The notes beneath the pieces are model-generated. The model saw only the letters and a list, made by a program, of their open reading frames with translations. It was not told where the DNA came from and did no database searches. The position numbers were made by a program, and so were the translations under genes. Shown piece by piece: positions 55,300 through 63,926 of a stretch of 64,000 nucleotides of DNA. Origin of the DNA: Flavobacterium sp. (GTDB lineage: Bacteria; Bacteroidota; Bacteroidia; Flavobacteriales; Flavobacteriaceae); assembly GCA_015234525.1 (NCBI GenBank), contig JADGMX010000041.1:1-64000 (forward strand). Reading direction: 5' to 3'. Positions within the stretch are counted from its first letter, which is position 1; each line of letters opens with the position of its first letter.

Positions 55300-56454
55300 T
55301 TATTGGCTGATAACGCGGATTGTTTTTTTGACTTGTTCTGCAATTTTTCGCGCCTCGTTAATGTCTTGATGCGCGATGGTCACGTGGCCCATTTTTCGAA
55401 ACGGGCGCGTTTGTTTCTTGCCGTAAATATGCGGAGTTACGCCTGGCATTTTCAGGATTTCTTCGATATTTTCGTAAAGGACATTTCCGGAATGATTTTC
55501 CTCGCCAACTAAATTCACCATCACACCGCCGGTTTTGCTCGACGAGTCGCCTAATGGCAAATTTAAAATCGCACGTAGGTGTTGTTCAAATTGCGAGGTG
55601 TAACTGGCTTCAATCGAATAATGCCCGGAATTATGAGGTCGGGGTGCAACTTCATTCACCAGAATTTCATCGTCGTTTGTCAAAAACATTTCGACAGCCA
55701 GGAGTCCGACATGCGAGAAACTTTCCGAGACTTTGAGGGCGAGTTCACGCGCTTTTTCTGCAATTTTCGGTGAGATTCGCGCCGGGCAAATAACGTATTC
55801 AACTTGATTTGCTTCGGGGTGAAACTCCATTTCGACCACCGGATATGTTTTGATTTCACCGTTTGGATTTCTGGCAACAATCACCGCGAGCTCGTTTTTA
55901 AAGGGAATCATGTCTTCGATGATACACTCGGTTTCGGGCAGATTCTCAAGATCGTTGATCGATCGGACAGCTTTAACGCCATTGCCATCGTAACCAAAAC
56001 GGGTGCTTTTCCAAATAAACGGAAACGCGATCTGATTTAAATCGTATGCTTTTTTGACTGATAACGCGTCGGGAAATTTCTGGTAAGCGGCCGTCGGAAT
56101 ATTATTAGCGGAGTAAAAATCTTTTTGTGTGCCTTTATTCTGAATCAGTTTTAAGGTGGCGCACGACGGATAAACAATAGTGCCCTCAGCTTCAAGTTTT
56201 TCGAGTGCTTCGAGGTTAATGTGTTCAATCTCGAAAGTTACCACATCGCATTTTTTTCCAAATTCGTAGACGGTGTCAAAATCCATCAGATCGCCTTGGT
56301 AAAATTTATTGCACGCAATGGTACACGGTGCTTCATCGCTGGGGTCGAGCACAAGAGTTTGAATGTCGAATTTGCGGGTTTCGGTCAGCAGCATCTTGCC
56401 GAGTTGGCCGCCGCCCAGAATTCCGAGTTTAAAATCTGATGAGAAATAGTTCAT
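55300..56454 (-). CDS. purK: 5-(carboxyamino)imidazole ribonucleotide synthase
   Basis: ATP-grasp enzyme; AIR + bicarbonate + ATP to N5-CAIR. LGILGGGQLGKMLL follows the chosen ATG at 56454 (MNYFSSDFKLGILGGGQLG); 18 further codons upstream are in frame but not family-like. ATP-grasp motifs: FPFIWKSTRFGYDGNGV, CIIEDMIPFKNELAVIVARN and LVNEVAPRPHNSGHYSIEA. Followed directly by purE. Confidence 0.94.
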   Translation of the reverse strand: MNYFSSDFKLGILGGGQLGKMLLTETRKFDIQTLVLDPSDEAPCTIACNKFYQGDLMDFDTVYEFGKKCDVVTFEIEHINLEALEKLEAEGTIVYPSCATLKLIQNKGTQKDFYSANNIPTAAYQKFPDALSVKKAYDLNQIAFPFIWKSTRFGYDGNGVKAVRSINDLENLPETECIIEDMIPFKNELAVIVARNPNGEIKTYPVVEMEFHPEANQVEYVICPARISPKIAEKARELALKVSESFSHVGLLAVEMFLTNDDEILVNEVAPRPHNSGHYSIEASYTSQFEQHLRAILNLPLGDSSSKTGGVMVNLVGEENHSGNVLYENIEEILKMPGVTPHIYGKKQTRPFRKMGHVTIAHQDINEARKIAEQVKKTIRVISQ

Positions 56455-56542
56455 TTTGGCAGTTTCTACAAAGATAACATTTTGCCGCGAAGCCGTTAAT
56501 GTTGCCAATTCATTTTAGATTTTTTTATCAGTGTTTGATTTT

Positions 56543-56624
56543 AGGAGCTATTCCCGCTGTCCGCTATATCTTTTTCTAACCTTTCAGGATTAGAAAAAGG
56601 ATGCCGCTACCATCGGGGCTAGGG
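56543..56624. repeat. Palindromic element copy 10 (type A, inverted)
   Basis: In reverse complement: CCCTAGCCCCGATGGTAGCGG, then CATCC; core CTTTTTCTAA against TTAGAAAAAG; right arm AGATATAGCGGACAGCGGG followed by AATAGCTCC. A TG-rich tail (GTGTCGGGTGTTGGGTG) adjoins it, like the tail beside copy 7. Confidence 0.85.
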
Positions 56625-56791
56625 TGTCGGGTGTTGGGTGAAAAAACCGGTAAGGGTAAAAGGGGGAAGGTGTGGGGTTAATCGTTTGACTTTTTTTTGT
56701 TCTCCGTTTCCCTGTCGCCGTTCACGCTATTGCAATTTTTGTTCGGATTTAGATTCAAACACTTACATTTGAACATTCTAAACAGAAGTTC
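56625..56791. other. Rest of the purK / HMA intergenic spacer
   Basis: The whole 337-base gap (56455-56791) holds palindromic copy 10 and this AT-rich remainder. I see no gene or clear promoter box here, although both flanking genes diverge from it. Confidence 0.4.
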
Positions 56792-57142
56792 ATGAACACA
56801 TTTGCCAAAATAGTTATCATCATCCTGCTATTTGCGTCGTCCAACGGAATTGCTCAAGATAAAAAAGTTCAGAAAGCCGTTATAAAAACCAGCATTGAAT
56901 GCGATCATTGCAAAGAATGTGAAACTTGCGGCGGATTGCTCGAAAAAACCTTGCTGAAAACTACCGGCATCCAGATGATAACTCTGGATCAGGAAGCCTC
57001 GACGATCACGGTTATTTATAACACCAAAAAAACCGACCTTGATAAAATCCGACTAGCCATTAGTAAACTTGGTTATGACGCGGATGATGTCAAGGCCGAT
57101 GCTGTTGCTTTCGAAAAGCTTGACGGCTGTTGTAAAGCGTAA
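56792..57142 (+). CDS. Exported HMA-type metal-binding protein, Cys-rich
   Basis: Signal peptide (MNTFAKIVIIILLFASSNGIAQ) then a single heavy-metal-associated (HMA) ferredoxin-like fold. In place of the usual CxxC it has ECDHCKECETCGG, four cysteines in ten residues, and it ends DGCCKA. ITVIYNTKKTDLDKIRLAISKLGYDADDV is typical of HMA (strand, helix, GYDA). The extra cysteines could bind more than one metal or form disulfides. Single gene, convergent with the small acidic ORF that ends at 57143. Confidence 0.83.
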   Translation: MNTFAKIVIIILLFASSNGIAQDKKVQKAVIKTSIECDHCKECETCGGLLEKTLLKTTGIQMITLDQEASTITVIYNTKKTDLDKIRLAISKLGYDADDVKADAVAFEKLDGCCKA

Positions 57143-57385
57143 TTATTCGTCGCTTTTCTTTTCCTTTTGAATGTCTTTTGTTCCTTCATCAATTTGCGAT
57201 GTCTGGTTATCGTCGCTTTCAGATGCAGGCGTTTGTGACGTCTCGCGACCAATTTCGCTTTCCATGATGTCGACTTTCTCGGTTTCCGGAATTTTTTTTG
57301 CCGGATGCTTGAAATTAACGTCGTCTGGATTGATATTTCCCGCCTGATGGTCGCTAACTTGGCTTTTCTTTTTATCGTCGCTCAT
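57143..57385 (-). CDS. Small acidic, low-complexity hypothetical protein
   Basis: 80 residues, very hydrophilic (many Asp, Glu, Ser, Gln, Lys) with no domain motif, signal or membrane segment. Probably intrinsically disordered. Its stop is one base after the stop of the HMA gene. Not recognised. Its length and bias leave room for doubt that it is expressed. Confidence 0.45.
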   Translation of the reverse strand: MSDDKKKSQVSDHQAGNINPDDVNFKHPAKKIPETEKVDIMESEIGRETSQTPASESDDNQTSQIDEGTKDIQKEKKSDE

Positions 57386-57445
57386 GGTTTTTGGTTTTGT
57401 GGTTTTAGTAAAGTTAGCAAAACCAGTTGCCGGATCGGGTTAAAA

Positions 57446-58030
57446 TTATGATAAAAGGTTGTCGCGCGAAAGTTGCCGAAGTACGTCTTTTGCAGCTGCT
57501 TTGTACGCGGCGGAATGATTCGGGTAACCATGTTCGATGGCATCTTTCAGCGGAATTACAACCGACTTATCTGTTTTGGAGTTCAAAGCTAAAATCCGCA
57601 TTGCATAAGCTTTGGTCGCCACTTTTGAATCGCCCAAAAGCCACGCAAAAGAAACATCAGTAAAAATTTTTGCCTGATCATTGCTCAGAACCGCTGCTGC
57701 CGATCGATAATTTTTCTGACATAAAAGAAGGCAAATCCGCCCAATCGATCGCAACGCACCATCGTGGGAATATTTGGAGAGCGCATTGCAAAGATCCGGG
57801 ATTCTCGGAGACAAAAGCGAAAGATCAAGATCCGCTACAAATTCTAAAATCCAACACGCTTTGTAATGATAGTCGTAATCAACATCGAACGCGCAATCGA
57901 ACAGGATGTTGAGATATTGCTGATTATCGCAGAAAAACCTTGCACAGTACTCGCGACTTTTTCGAAGCGAATTGCTGTCTGCAATCATCTCCAATATTTC
58001 AGATTTTATTTCTGCTTCGCTCGATGTCAT
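57446..58030 (-). CDS. HEAT/armadillo-like helical protein
   Basis: Almost all helical by composition, with repeat-like segments (YHYKACWILEFVADLDL, KAYAMRILALNSKTDKSV). Likely a cytoplasmic scaffold; partner unknown. The ATG at 58030 lies inside the last codons of the TonB-dependent receptor gene (32-nt overlap); a second ATG at 57988, after that stop, is also possible. Both starts keep it coupled to the receptor gene. Confidence 0.7.
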   Translation of the reverse strand: MTSSEAEIKSEILEMIADSNSLRKSREYCARFFCDNQQYLNILFDCAFDVDYDYHYKACWILEFVADLDLSLLSPRIPDLCNALSKYSHDGALRSIGRICLLLCQKNYRSAAAVLSNDQAKIFTDVSFAWLLGDSKVATKAYAMRILALNSKTDKSVVIPLKDAIEHGYPNHSAAYKAAAKDVLRQLSRDNLLS

Positions 58031-60095
58031 ACGCCAAAGATATAGTGCCGTAATAATTTACCGGCAAACCGGGGTAATAAAATCGCGGTGCTGCCTGGCC
58101 AAACGCCGTTGCATTTACCAAAACCATAGACGCGTACCCGGTATTTGTAACGTTATTGATGCCAACATCGGCGGCGGCGGTTAGGTTTTTTCCAATTTTA
58201 GTCCGATAGCCGCTTTTTAAATTTAGTATCGAGTAGCTATCCGTTGAAACTGTATTTGCATCATTGATCGGATATCCATCAACCGATCGAAAATCAGCCG
58301 AAACATACAACTTATTATATCGCAACTGAATCTGGGCATTCAACGTCTGACTCGGAAACCCGGTGAGATCGTTACCCGAAAAATCATTATCGCCATCAAC
58401 AAACTCGACAAATTCAAATTTTCCGATTGCTGCTCCAACATAAACCAAAAGGTTTAAGTTTTTGGCGATATCTTTCGAATAATTGATCGAGGTTTCAATG
58501 CCTTGATGTCTTGTTTTCCCTGTGTTGATACCCACATATTGATCGTCGCCAACACGTTTTGCAACCAGTAAATCCTGAACGTCCATTCGGAACAATGATG
58601 TTTCAGCATACAGCGATCGATTCAGGAAATAGATTTTGCCACCGACTTCAAGGTTGTAACCGGTTTCAGGTTTAATGCTGCTATTGATCGTACCGTTTTC
58701 AGTCAGGGTTTCTTCGATGGCAGGAAGCGAGAAACCGCGGCTCGCTGAAAAGTAAAATGTTTTTTCACTCGATGGTTTAAACAACAATGAAAGTTGAGGT
58801 GCGGCAATTACATCATACGAATACGTCTCAGATGAAGGGCTTTCAAGCGATCTGTTTTCCAGCTTGAATGATGTCTGGTTGACATTCACTCCGGTTTGAA
58901 CTTCAAATTTTGGAGTTAAGACAAATCGCGCCTGAGCAAACAAGTTGTAAAAATCCCGTTCTTGAGAGTTATCCGACAGCTTATTTCCCTGAAGGCTTCC
59001 ATTGCCATCGTTTTCTTGATAGCGATTTTCAAAAGTTTGTCCGTCGTAACCGTCCGCAAAATATTCGCCGCCGAGGATAAAGTAAGTACGCATTTTTCCC
59101 AGATTTACATCCGCTGAAAACTGAGTTCGTGCGCCGTAACCATTGGTTTGTTGCTTTAAGATATCGAAGGGGCGAGGTTCATTGCTGTCGCGCGTGTTAA
59201 AGAAAACCGACGTCGAATTCCGGATCTTCCCTAAATTAAAATCATACGCCAGTCCGCCCAAAAACGAATCGTATTGTTCAAACCCTTTAGCCGCAAGCCA
59301 GTTTGCCGCCGCATTTTGTGGTTGTTTTTCAAACGTCGTTAAATCGATTGAACTGGGGATGAACGCTTTTAAGTACGTGTGATTAAAAAGATAGGCGAGT
59401 TTGCTGTTTTCGGTTTTAAATAGCTCGCCGTTTAGCGTAACTCCCTCGCGGCGATAGCTGCTATTTTGGCGCCAACCGTCAGCATAAATATTGTGATAGT
59501 TGATGTTCAGGCTTTCAGAGCCAAAATTTCCGCTGTATTGAAAATTGGTTTTTACCAATCCAAATGATCCATGTGTTGCGCTGACTCCGGCGGTATGTCC
59601 GGTCGCACTCCGATTAACCGGCGAAAGTAGAATTGCGCCACCAAGTCCGCCGCCATAAACACTTGACAAAGGACCTTTGATGATCTCAGCCTGTGAGAGG
59701 TTTTCGATGTTAAGATCCTCAATGGTTGTTTCGCTATCGCCTGACGTTAGTGGAATCGACCCGTAAAATGCACGAATTTTATTGGTTCCGTAAGGCGTTC
59801 TCGCCCCGATTCCACGTATGGAAAATCGGTTGGTGTTCAGTGCGCCGGATTGCATGAAAATTCCGGGAACGGTATTAAGTATTTGAGAAATATCAATATT
59901 GTTGTTTTGTTGAAGTTGTCTTGCTGACAATATCGCGATTGAGGCCGGCGCGTTCATTAAGCTATCGTTGATGTGAAAACTTGAGATTACAACCTCTTGT
60001 AGCGGTGTAGCTAGGTTGGTTGAGTCAATGACGGGTTGGCTGAACGCAGCTTTTGAAAATAGAAACAGCAATAAACTAAAGTAGATTTTGTTCAT
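57999..60095 (-). CDS. TonB-dependent receptor
   Basis: Outer-membrane 22-strand barrel receptor for a ferric siderophore or other scarce ligand. Signal peptide (MNKIYFSLLLFLFSKAAFS), then a TonB box-like LQEVVISSF near 33-41, plug domain (APASIAILSARQLQQ, and SQAEIIKGPLSSVYGGGLGG), and a beta-rich C-terminus ending in GTISLAYDIE. It has no N-terminal carboxypeptidase-D-like domain, so it is not SusC-like. Length 698 is typical of non-SusC receptors. Energised by the ExbB-ExbD-TonB set at 23.4-25.3 kb or another. Confidence 0.92.
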   Translation of the reverse strand: MNKIYFSLLLFLFSKAAFSQPVIDSTNLATPLQEVVISSFHINDSLMNAPASIAILSARQLQQNNNIDISQILNTVPGIFMQSGALNTNRFSIRGIGARTPYGTNKIRAFYGSIPLTSGDSETTIEDLNIENLSQAEIIKGPLSSVYGGGLGGAILLSPVNRSATGHTAGVSATHGSFGLVKTNFQYSGNFGSESLNINYHNIYADGWRQNSSYRREGVTLNGELFKTENSKLAYLFNHTYLKAFIPSSIDLTTFEKQPQNAAANWLAAKGFEQYDSFLGGLAYDFNLGKIRNSTSVFFNTRDSNEPRPFDILKQQTNGYGARTQFSADVNLGKMRTYFILGGEYFADGYDGQTFENRYQENDGNGSLQGNKLSDNSQERDFYNLFAQARFVLTPKFEVQTGVNVNQTSFKLENRSLESPSSETYSYDVIAAPQLSLLFKPSSEKTFYFSASRGFSLPAIEETLTENGTINSSIKPETGYNLEVGGKIYFLNRSLYAETSLFRMDVQDLLVAKRVGDDQYVGINTGKTRHQGIETSINYSKDIAKNLNLLVYVGAAIGKFEFVEFVDGDNDFSGNDLTGFPSQTLNAQIQLRYNKLYVSADFRSVDGYPINDANTVSTDSYSILNLKSGYRTKIGKNLTAAADVGINNVTNTGYASMVLVNATAFGQAAPRFYYPGLPVNYYGTISLAYDIERSRNKI

Positions 60096-60259
60096 TTGAA
60101 AGCACTTTTGCTATCTAAATTAGAACATTCTTAGTGCAATTATTAAAGCATTGTTGATATTAAATATACTTTAACATTAACAAAACCGATATAATTACTA
60201 CATTTATCATGGGACGTTCCCAATTGATTATATTTGCAAATTATTTTAAATATCAGGAG

Positions 60260-60787
60260 GTGATACAACTTCACGACAAAGAATTTGTCCCGTTCATTTC
60301 AGCCGAAGAAATAGATTTTGCCATAAAACGAATGGCAGAAGAGGTTGAAGCAGATTTCGCGGACGAAATACCCGTATTCGTAGGCGTTCTCAATGGATCG
60401 TTTATGGTCGTCGCCGATTTTTTCAAACACTACAAAAAGCCTTGCGAACTTTCCTTTATCAAGTTATCATCTTATGAAGGAACATCGTCAACACACGAAA
60501 TCAAACAACTGATTGGCCTCAATCAGGATTTGACCGGGCGCTCTGTAGTTATTATTGAAGATATCGTCGACACCGGAAACACCCTTGTAGAACTAAAGGA
60601 ACTGTTCAAAAAGCAAAATGTCAAACACTTGAAAATGGCAACGTTGTTTTTTAAACCGGATGCTTACAAAAAAGACATCAAAATCGATTATGTCGGAATT
60701 CGGATACCTGATAAATTCATCGTCGGGTACGGACTCGACTATGACGGGTTGGGCCGGAACATTCCCGAAGTATATCAACTTAAATAA
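60260..60787 (+). CDS. hpt: Hypoxanthine phosphoribosyltransferase
   Basis: Purine salvage: hypoxanthine or guanine + PRPP to the nucleotide. PRPP loop VVIIEDIVDTGNTL; base-contact YVGIRIPDKFIVGYG. I chose the GTG at 60260 because it gives (M)IQLHDKEFVPF, which matches how homologues begin; an upstream in-frame ATG at 60209 would add 17 residues unlike the family. The AGGAGG just before/through the GTG is an unusually good Shine-Dalgarno-like run, though its spacing to the GTG is too short to be a normal one. First gene of hpt-adk-CNNM-obg. Confidence 0.9.
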   Translation: MIQLHDKEFVPFISAEEIDFAIKRMAEEVEADFADEIPVFVGVLNGSFMVVADFFKHYKKPCELSFIKLSSYEGTSSTHEIKQLIGLNQDLTGRSVVIIEDIVDTGNTLVELKELFKKQNVKHLKMATLFFKPDAYKKDIKIDYVGIRIPDKFIVGYGLDYDGLGRNIPEVYQLK

Positions 60788-60803
60788 TCTGCACAACACA
60801 ACA

Positions 60804-61376
60804 ATGATCAATATCGTACTATTTGGCAAGCCTGGAGCCGGAAAGGGAACTCAGGCTGAATTTCTAAAAGAAAAGTTTAACTTAACACATATTTCAACCG
60901 GGGACATTTTCCGATTTAACTTGAAAAACAATACCGATCTTGGCAAAGAAGCCAGGGGATATATGGATAACGGCGAACTTGTTCCGGACGAGTTAACCAT
61001 CAAAATGCTAAAAGATGAGGTTGAAAAAAATCCTGAAACGGCAGGTTTTCTATTCGACGGATTTCCAAGAACGATCGCTCAGGCGGAAGCTCTCGATAAG
61101 TTTTTGGAATCTAAAAATTGGAAAGTGACGGCTACAATTGCCTTGGAGGCCGACGATGAGGTTCTGGTAAAACGATTACTCGAACGCGGTAAAACCAGCG
61201 GCCGGCCAGACGATCAGGACGAAGATAAAATTAGAACGCGATATCAGGAATACAACGAAAAAACAGCACCATTAATAGATTTTTATACTAACCAAAATAA
61301 ATTTTACCCTGTAAACGGGATTGGCTCAGTAGCTGAAATTACGGCACGATTAAGTGCGGTAATAGAAAAGCTCTAG
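60804..61376 (+). CDS. adk: Adenylate kinase
   Basis: ATP + AMP to 2 ADP. P-loop GKPGAGKGTQ at 7-16; LFDGFPRTIAQAEAL; RGKTSGRPDDQDEDKIRTRY. I chose the ATG at 60804 (MINIVLFGKPGAGKG). A longer open frame from 60660 lies over the hpt gene and is not Adk-like. The lid domain is short, so this is the short form without the zinc/lid Cys. 16 nt after hpt, 11 nt before the next gene. Confidence 0.96.
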   Translation: MINIVLFGKPGAGKGTQAEFLKEKFNLTHISTGDIFRFNLKNNTDLGKEARGYMDNGELVPDELTIKMLKDEVEKNPETAGFLFDGFPRTIAQAEALDKFLESKNWKVTATIALEADDEVLVKRLLERGKTSGRPDDQDEDKIRTRYQEYNEKTAPLIDFYTNQNKFYPVNGIGSVAEITARLSAVIEKL

Positions 61377-61387
61377 CCGAATCAACC

Positions 61388-62683
61388 ATGGAAATAACAA
61401 TAATATTTTTCCTTATTATCTTAAATGGCCTCTTTTCAATGTCGGAAATTGCACTGATTTCCGCACGAAAAAATCGGCTTGAATTATCTGCAAAGAAAGG
61501 TAACCGAAGCGCGCAAACCGCTCTGTATCTTGCAAATTCACCAAACAAATTTCTATCAACCGTTCAAATTGGAATCACCTTAATTGGTATTCTAACAGGT
61601 ATTTTTAGTGGCGACAGAATTACTGACGATGTACGTACCTTTTTAATTAATCTGGAAATTATTGACGGTGCTTATGTCGACTCAATAGCAGTCTTTATAG
61701 TTGTTGTCATTCTAACATTCTTTTCATTGGTACTGGGAGAACTTCTTCCAAAGCGAATCGGAATGAACCATCCGGAGGCAATCGCCAAAGCAATGGCGTT
61801 ACCAATGAAATTCATCTCGGTTATAACCGCACCTTTTATTTGGTTATTGACCGTGTCAACCGAATTCCTTCTCAAGATTTTAATGATCAAACCCTCGGCC
61901 GAAGGTAAGATTACCGAAGAAGAAATCAAAGCAATCATCAAAGAAGGAACTGAAGGCGGAGAGGTCCAGGAAATCGAACAGGATATCGTGGAACGCGTCT
62001 TCCATATTGGCGATCGAAAAATCAACTCGCTCATGACACACCGAAAGGCCGTAAAACTTCTTCCGGTCAACGCCGATAAAAATCATGTCCGCGATTTAAT
62101 GCTGGACGAATTACATTCAATTTATCCGGTTTATGGCGATAATTATGACGATATCCTCGGAGTTGTCGCCCTCAAAAGCATTTTCGCAAACTTCGACAGT
62201 GATAATTTCAATCTCGCCGACATCATGACCGAAGCGCCGTATATGATGGAGCAAACCACCGCATACAAAGCCCTCGAGAGTTTTAAGACTAGCGGAATCC
62301 ACTACGCATTGGTTTCAGATGAGTACGGCGATTTCGAAGGAATAATCACACTAAACGACATCCTCGAAGCCCTGGTTGGCGACGCGTCGGATTTTTACAG
62401 AGAAGACTTTAAACTCGTAGCACGAGAAGACGGAACCTGGATGGTTGACGGGCATTACTCGCTTCACGACTTCCTGACCTTTTTCGAACTCGACGAATTG
62501 ATCAACGAATATGATGTGACAACCGTTAGCGGACTCATCATGACCGAATTGTCGTTTATCCCAAAAGAAGGTCAAAAACTGATCTGGAACAATTATGAAC
62601 TCGAAGTCCTCGATATGGACGGCGCAATGATCGACAAGGTTTTGGTCAGATCGCTTACTGATGATCAAGAACAAGATAGTTAA
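61388..62683 (+). CDS. CNNM/CorC-family hemolysin-like transporter
   Basis: Integral membrane protein with a DUF21 domain (several helices in residues 1-170), two CBS domains (~200-340) and a CorC_HlyC C-terminal domain (~350-430). Related proteins act in Mg2+/Co2+ efflux or resistance; a hemolysin role is only a legacy name. Signature SAKKGNRSAQTALYLANSP and VPLKSIF-like CBS region (VVALKSIFANF). Metal specificity cannot be set. Confidence 0.88.
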   Translation: MEITIIFFLIILNGLFSMSEIALISARKNRLELSAKKGNRSAQTALYLANSPNKFLSTVQIGITLIGILTGIFSGDRITDDVRTFLINLEIIDGAYVDSIAVFIVVVILTFFSLVLGELLPKRIGMNHPEAIAKAMALPMKFISVITAPFIWLLTVSTEFLLKILMIKPSAEGKITEEEIKAIIKEGTEGGEVQEIEQDIVERVFHIGDRKINSLMTHRKAVKLLPVNADKNHVRDLMLDELHSIYPVYGDNYDDILGVVALKSIFANFDSDNFNLADIMTEAPYMMEQTTAYKALESFKTSGIHYALVSDEYGDFEGIITLNDILEALVGDASDFYREDFKLVAREDGTWMVDGHYSLHDFLTFFELDELINEYDVTTVSGLIMTELSFIPKEGQKLIWNNYELEVLDMDGAMIDKVLVRSLTDDQEQDS

Positions 62684-62748
62684 TTGCAGCTTTTTGCACT
62701 TAAACTGTCAACTGCTTCACACGGTTTTTAAAAATACATACCCAATAA

Positions 62749-63756
62749 ATGACTGAAGGTAATTTCGTAGACTACGTAAAAATATATGTTTCTTCCGGTA
62801 AAGGAGGAAAAGGCTCGACGCACTTACATCGCGAGAAATTCATCGAAAAAGGCGGTCCCGACGGCGGCGACGGCGGGCGAGGCGGACACGTTTTCCTTGT
62901 CGGCAATAAAGACCTTTGGACCCTGTTCCATCTTAAGTTTGCGCGACACGTCAAAGCTGGTCACGGTGGCGATGGTGGTGGCGATCGGAGCACAGGTGCC
63001 GATGGCGAAGACAAGTTTATCGAAGTTCCACTCGGAACCGTTGTCCGCGATAAAGAAACCAACGAGGTCATGTTCGAAGTTACCGAACACGGCGAAAAAC
63101 GAATATTGGCAAAAGGAGGAAAAGGCGGACTCGGGAATTGGCATTTCAGAAGTTCTACCAATCAAACACCGCGTTACGCCCAACCCGGATTGCCACCTGA
63201 AGAACTCGATGTCATTCTGGAACTGAAAGTCCTTGCCGATGTTGGACTTGTAGGTTTTCCAAATGCCGGAAAGTCGACACTCTTGTCGGTGCTGACGTCT
63301 GCAAAACCAAAAATTGCGGATTATCCCTTTACCACGCTAAAACCAAATCTCGGGATTGTAAATTACCGCGATTATCGATCGTTTGTAATTGCCGATATCC
63401 CCGGAATCATTGAAGGTGCCGCCGAAGGAAAAGGGCTTGGTCACTACTTTTTGCGTCATATTGAACGAAACTCGACCTTGCTGTTTTTAGTGCCGTCAGA
63501 CGCAACCGACATCAAAACCGAGTACGAAATCCTGGTCAACGAGCTTCGGAAATACAATCCTGAAATGCTCGATAAAGAACGTTTGCTGGTGGTTTCTAAA
63601 TCGGATATGCTCGACGATGAACTCAAAGCCGAAATGAAAGCCGACCTCGACAAATCGCTTAAAAATGTGCCGTATTTGTTCATTTCCTCAATGAGCCAAC
63701 AAGGTTTGGTTGAACTCAAAGACAAATTGTGGCAAATGCTGCAAACCGAAAAATAA
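62749..63756 (+). CDS. obg: GTPase ObgE/CgtA
   Basis: Essential GTPase linked to ribosome maturation and stress signalling. N-terminal glycine-rich Obg fold ([27 protein letters not shown]); G domain with P-loop GFPNAGKS (169-176), G3 in [20 protein letters not shown], and a SKSDM box in place of the common NKxD, which occurs in many Bacteroidota. 335 residues, so there is no C-terminal OCT domain, again common in this group. Last gene of hpt-adk-CNNM-obg, 65 nt after the CNNM gene. Confidence 0.95.
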   Translation: MTEGNFVDYVKIYVSSGKGGKGSTHLHREKFIEKGGPDGGDGGRGGHVFLVGNKDLWTLFHLKFARHVKAGHGGDGGGDRSTGADGEDKFIEVPLGTVVRDKETNEVMFEVTEHGEKRILAKGGKGGLGNWHFRSSTNQTPRYAQPGLPPEELDVILELKVLADVGLVGFPNAGKSTLLSVLTSAKPKIADYPFTTLKPNLGIVNYRDYRSFVIADIPGIIEGAAEGKGLGHYFLRHIERNSTLLFLVPSDATDIKTEYEILVNELRKYNPEMLDKERLLVVSKSDMLDDELKAEMKADLDKSLKNVPYLFISSMSQQGLVELKDKLWQMLQTEK

Positions 63757-63799
63757 TCTAAAGGGTGCCGAAAAGCATCCTTTTTTTTGTTGCGATTTC

Positions 63800-63892
63800 A
63801 GGAGCTTTTTCCGGCTCTTCGCTACAATCTTTTAAGGCGATGGCAAAAAAGCCATTCGCCTTAAAAGGATTTTCACTTCGATCCGGGCTATG
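63800..63892. repeat. Palindromic element copy 11 (type A, inverted)
   Basis: Core CTTTTAAGGCGATGGC against GCCAT-T-CGCCTTAAAAG, the longest stem seen, with one bulge. Reverse complement gives the type A flanks (CCATAGCCCGGATCGAAG and GTAGCGAAGAGCCGGAAAAA, then GCTCC). Between the converging obg and LysM genes. The open frames here are artefacts of the repeat. Confidence 0.8.
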
Positions 63893-63926
63893 GCCGAACC
63901 AAGCAGCTGAAGCCAAATTTCAGGGA

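Noticed and set aside
54904..55512. 202-codon plus-strand ORF over purE/purK
   Set aside because: Antisense shadow; the minus strand carries unmistakable PurE and PurK motifs.
682..63892. The palindromic elements as rho-independent terminators only
   Set aside because: Several lie in divergent 5' regions (copies 4, 6, 10), and their conserved flanks go well beyond a stem and T tract, so termination alone does not explain them. It could still be a secondary role.
682..63892. The elements as a CRISPR array
   Set aside because: Copies are kilobases apart, not evenly spaced, and there is no spacer-repeat pattern or cas gene.
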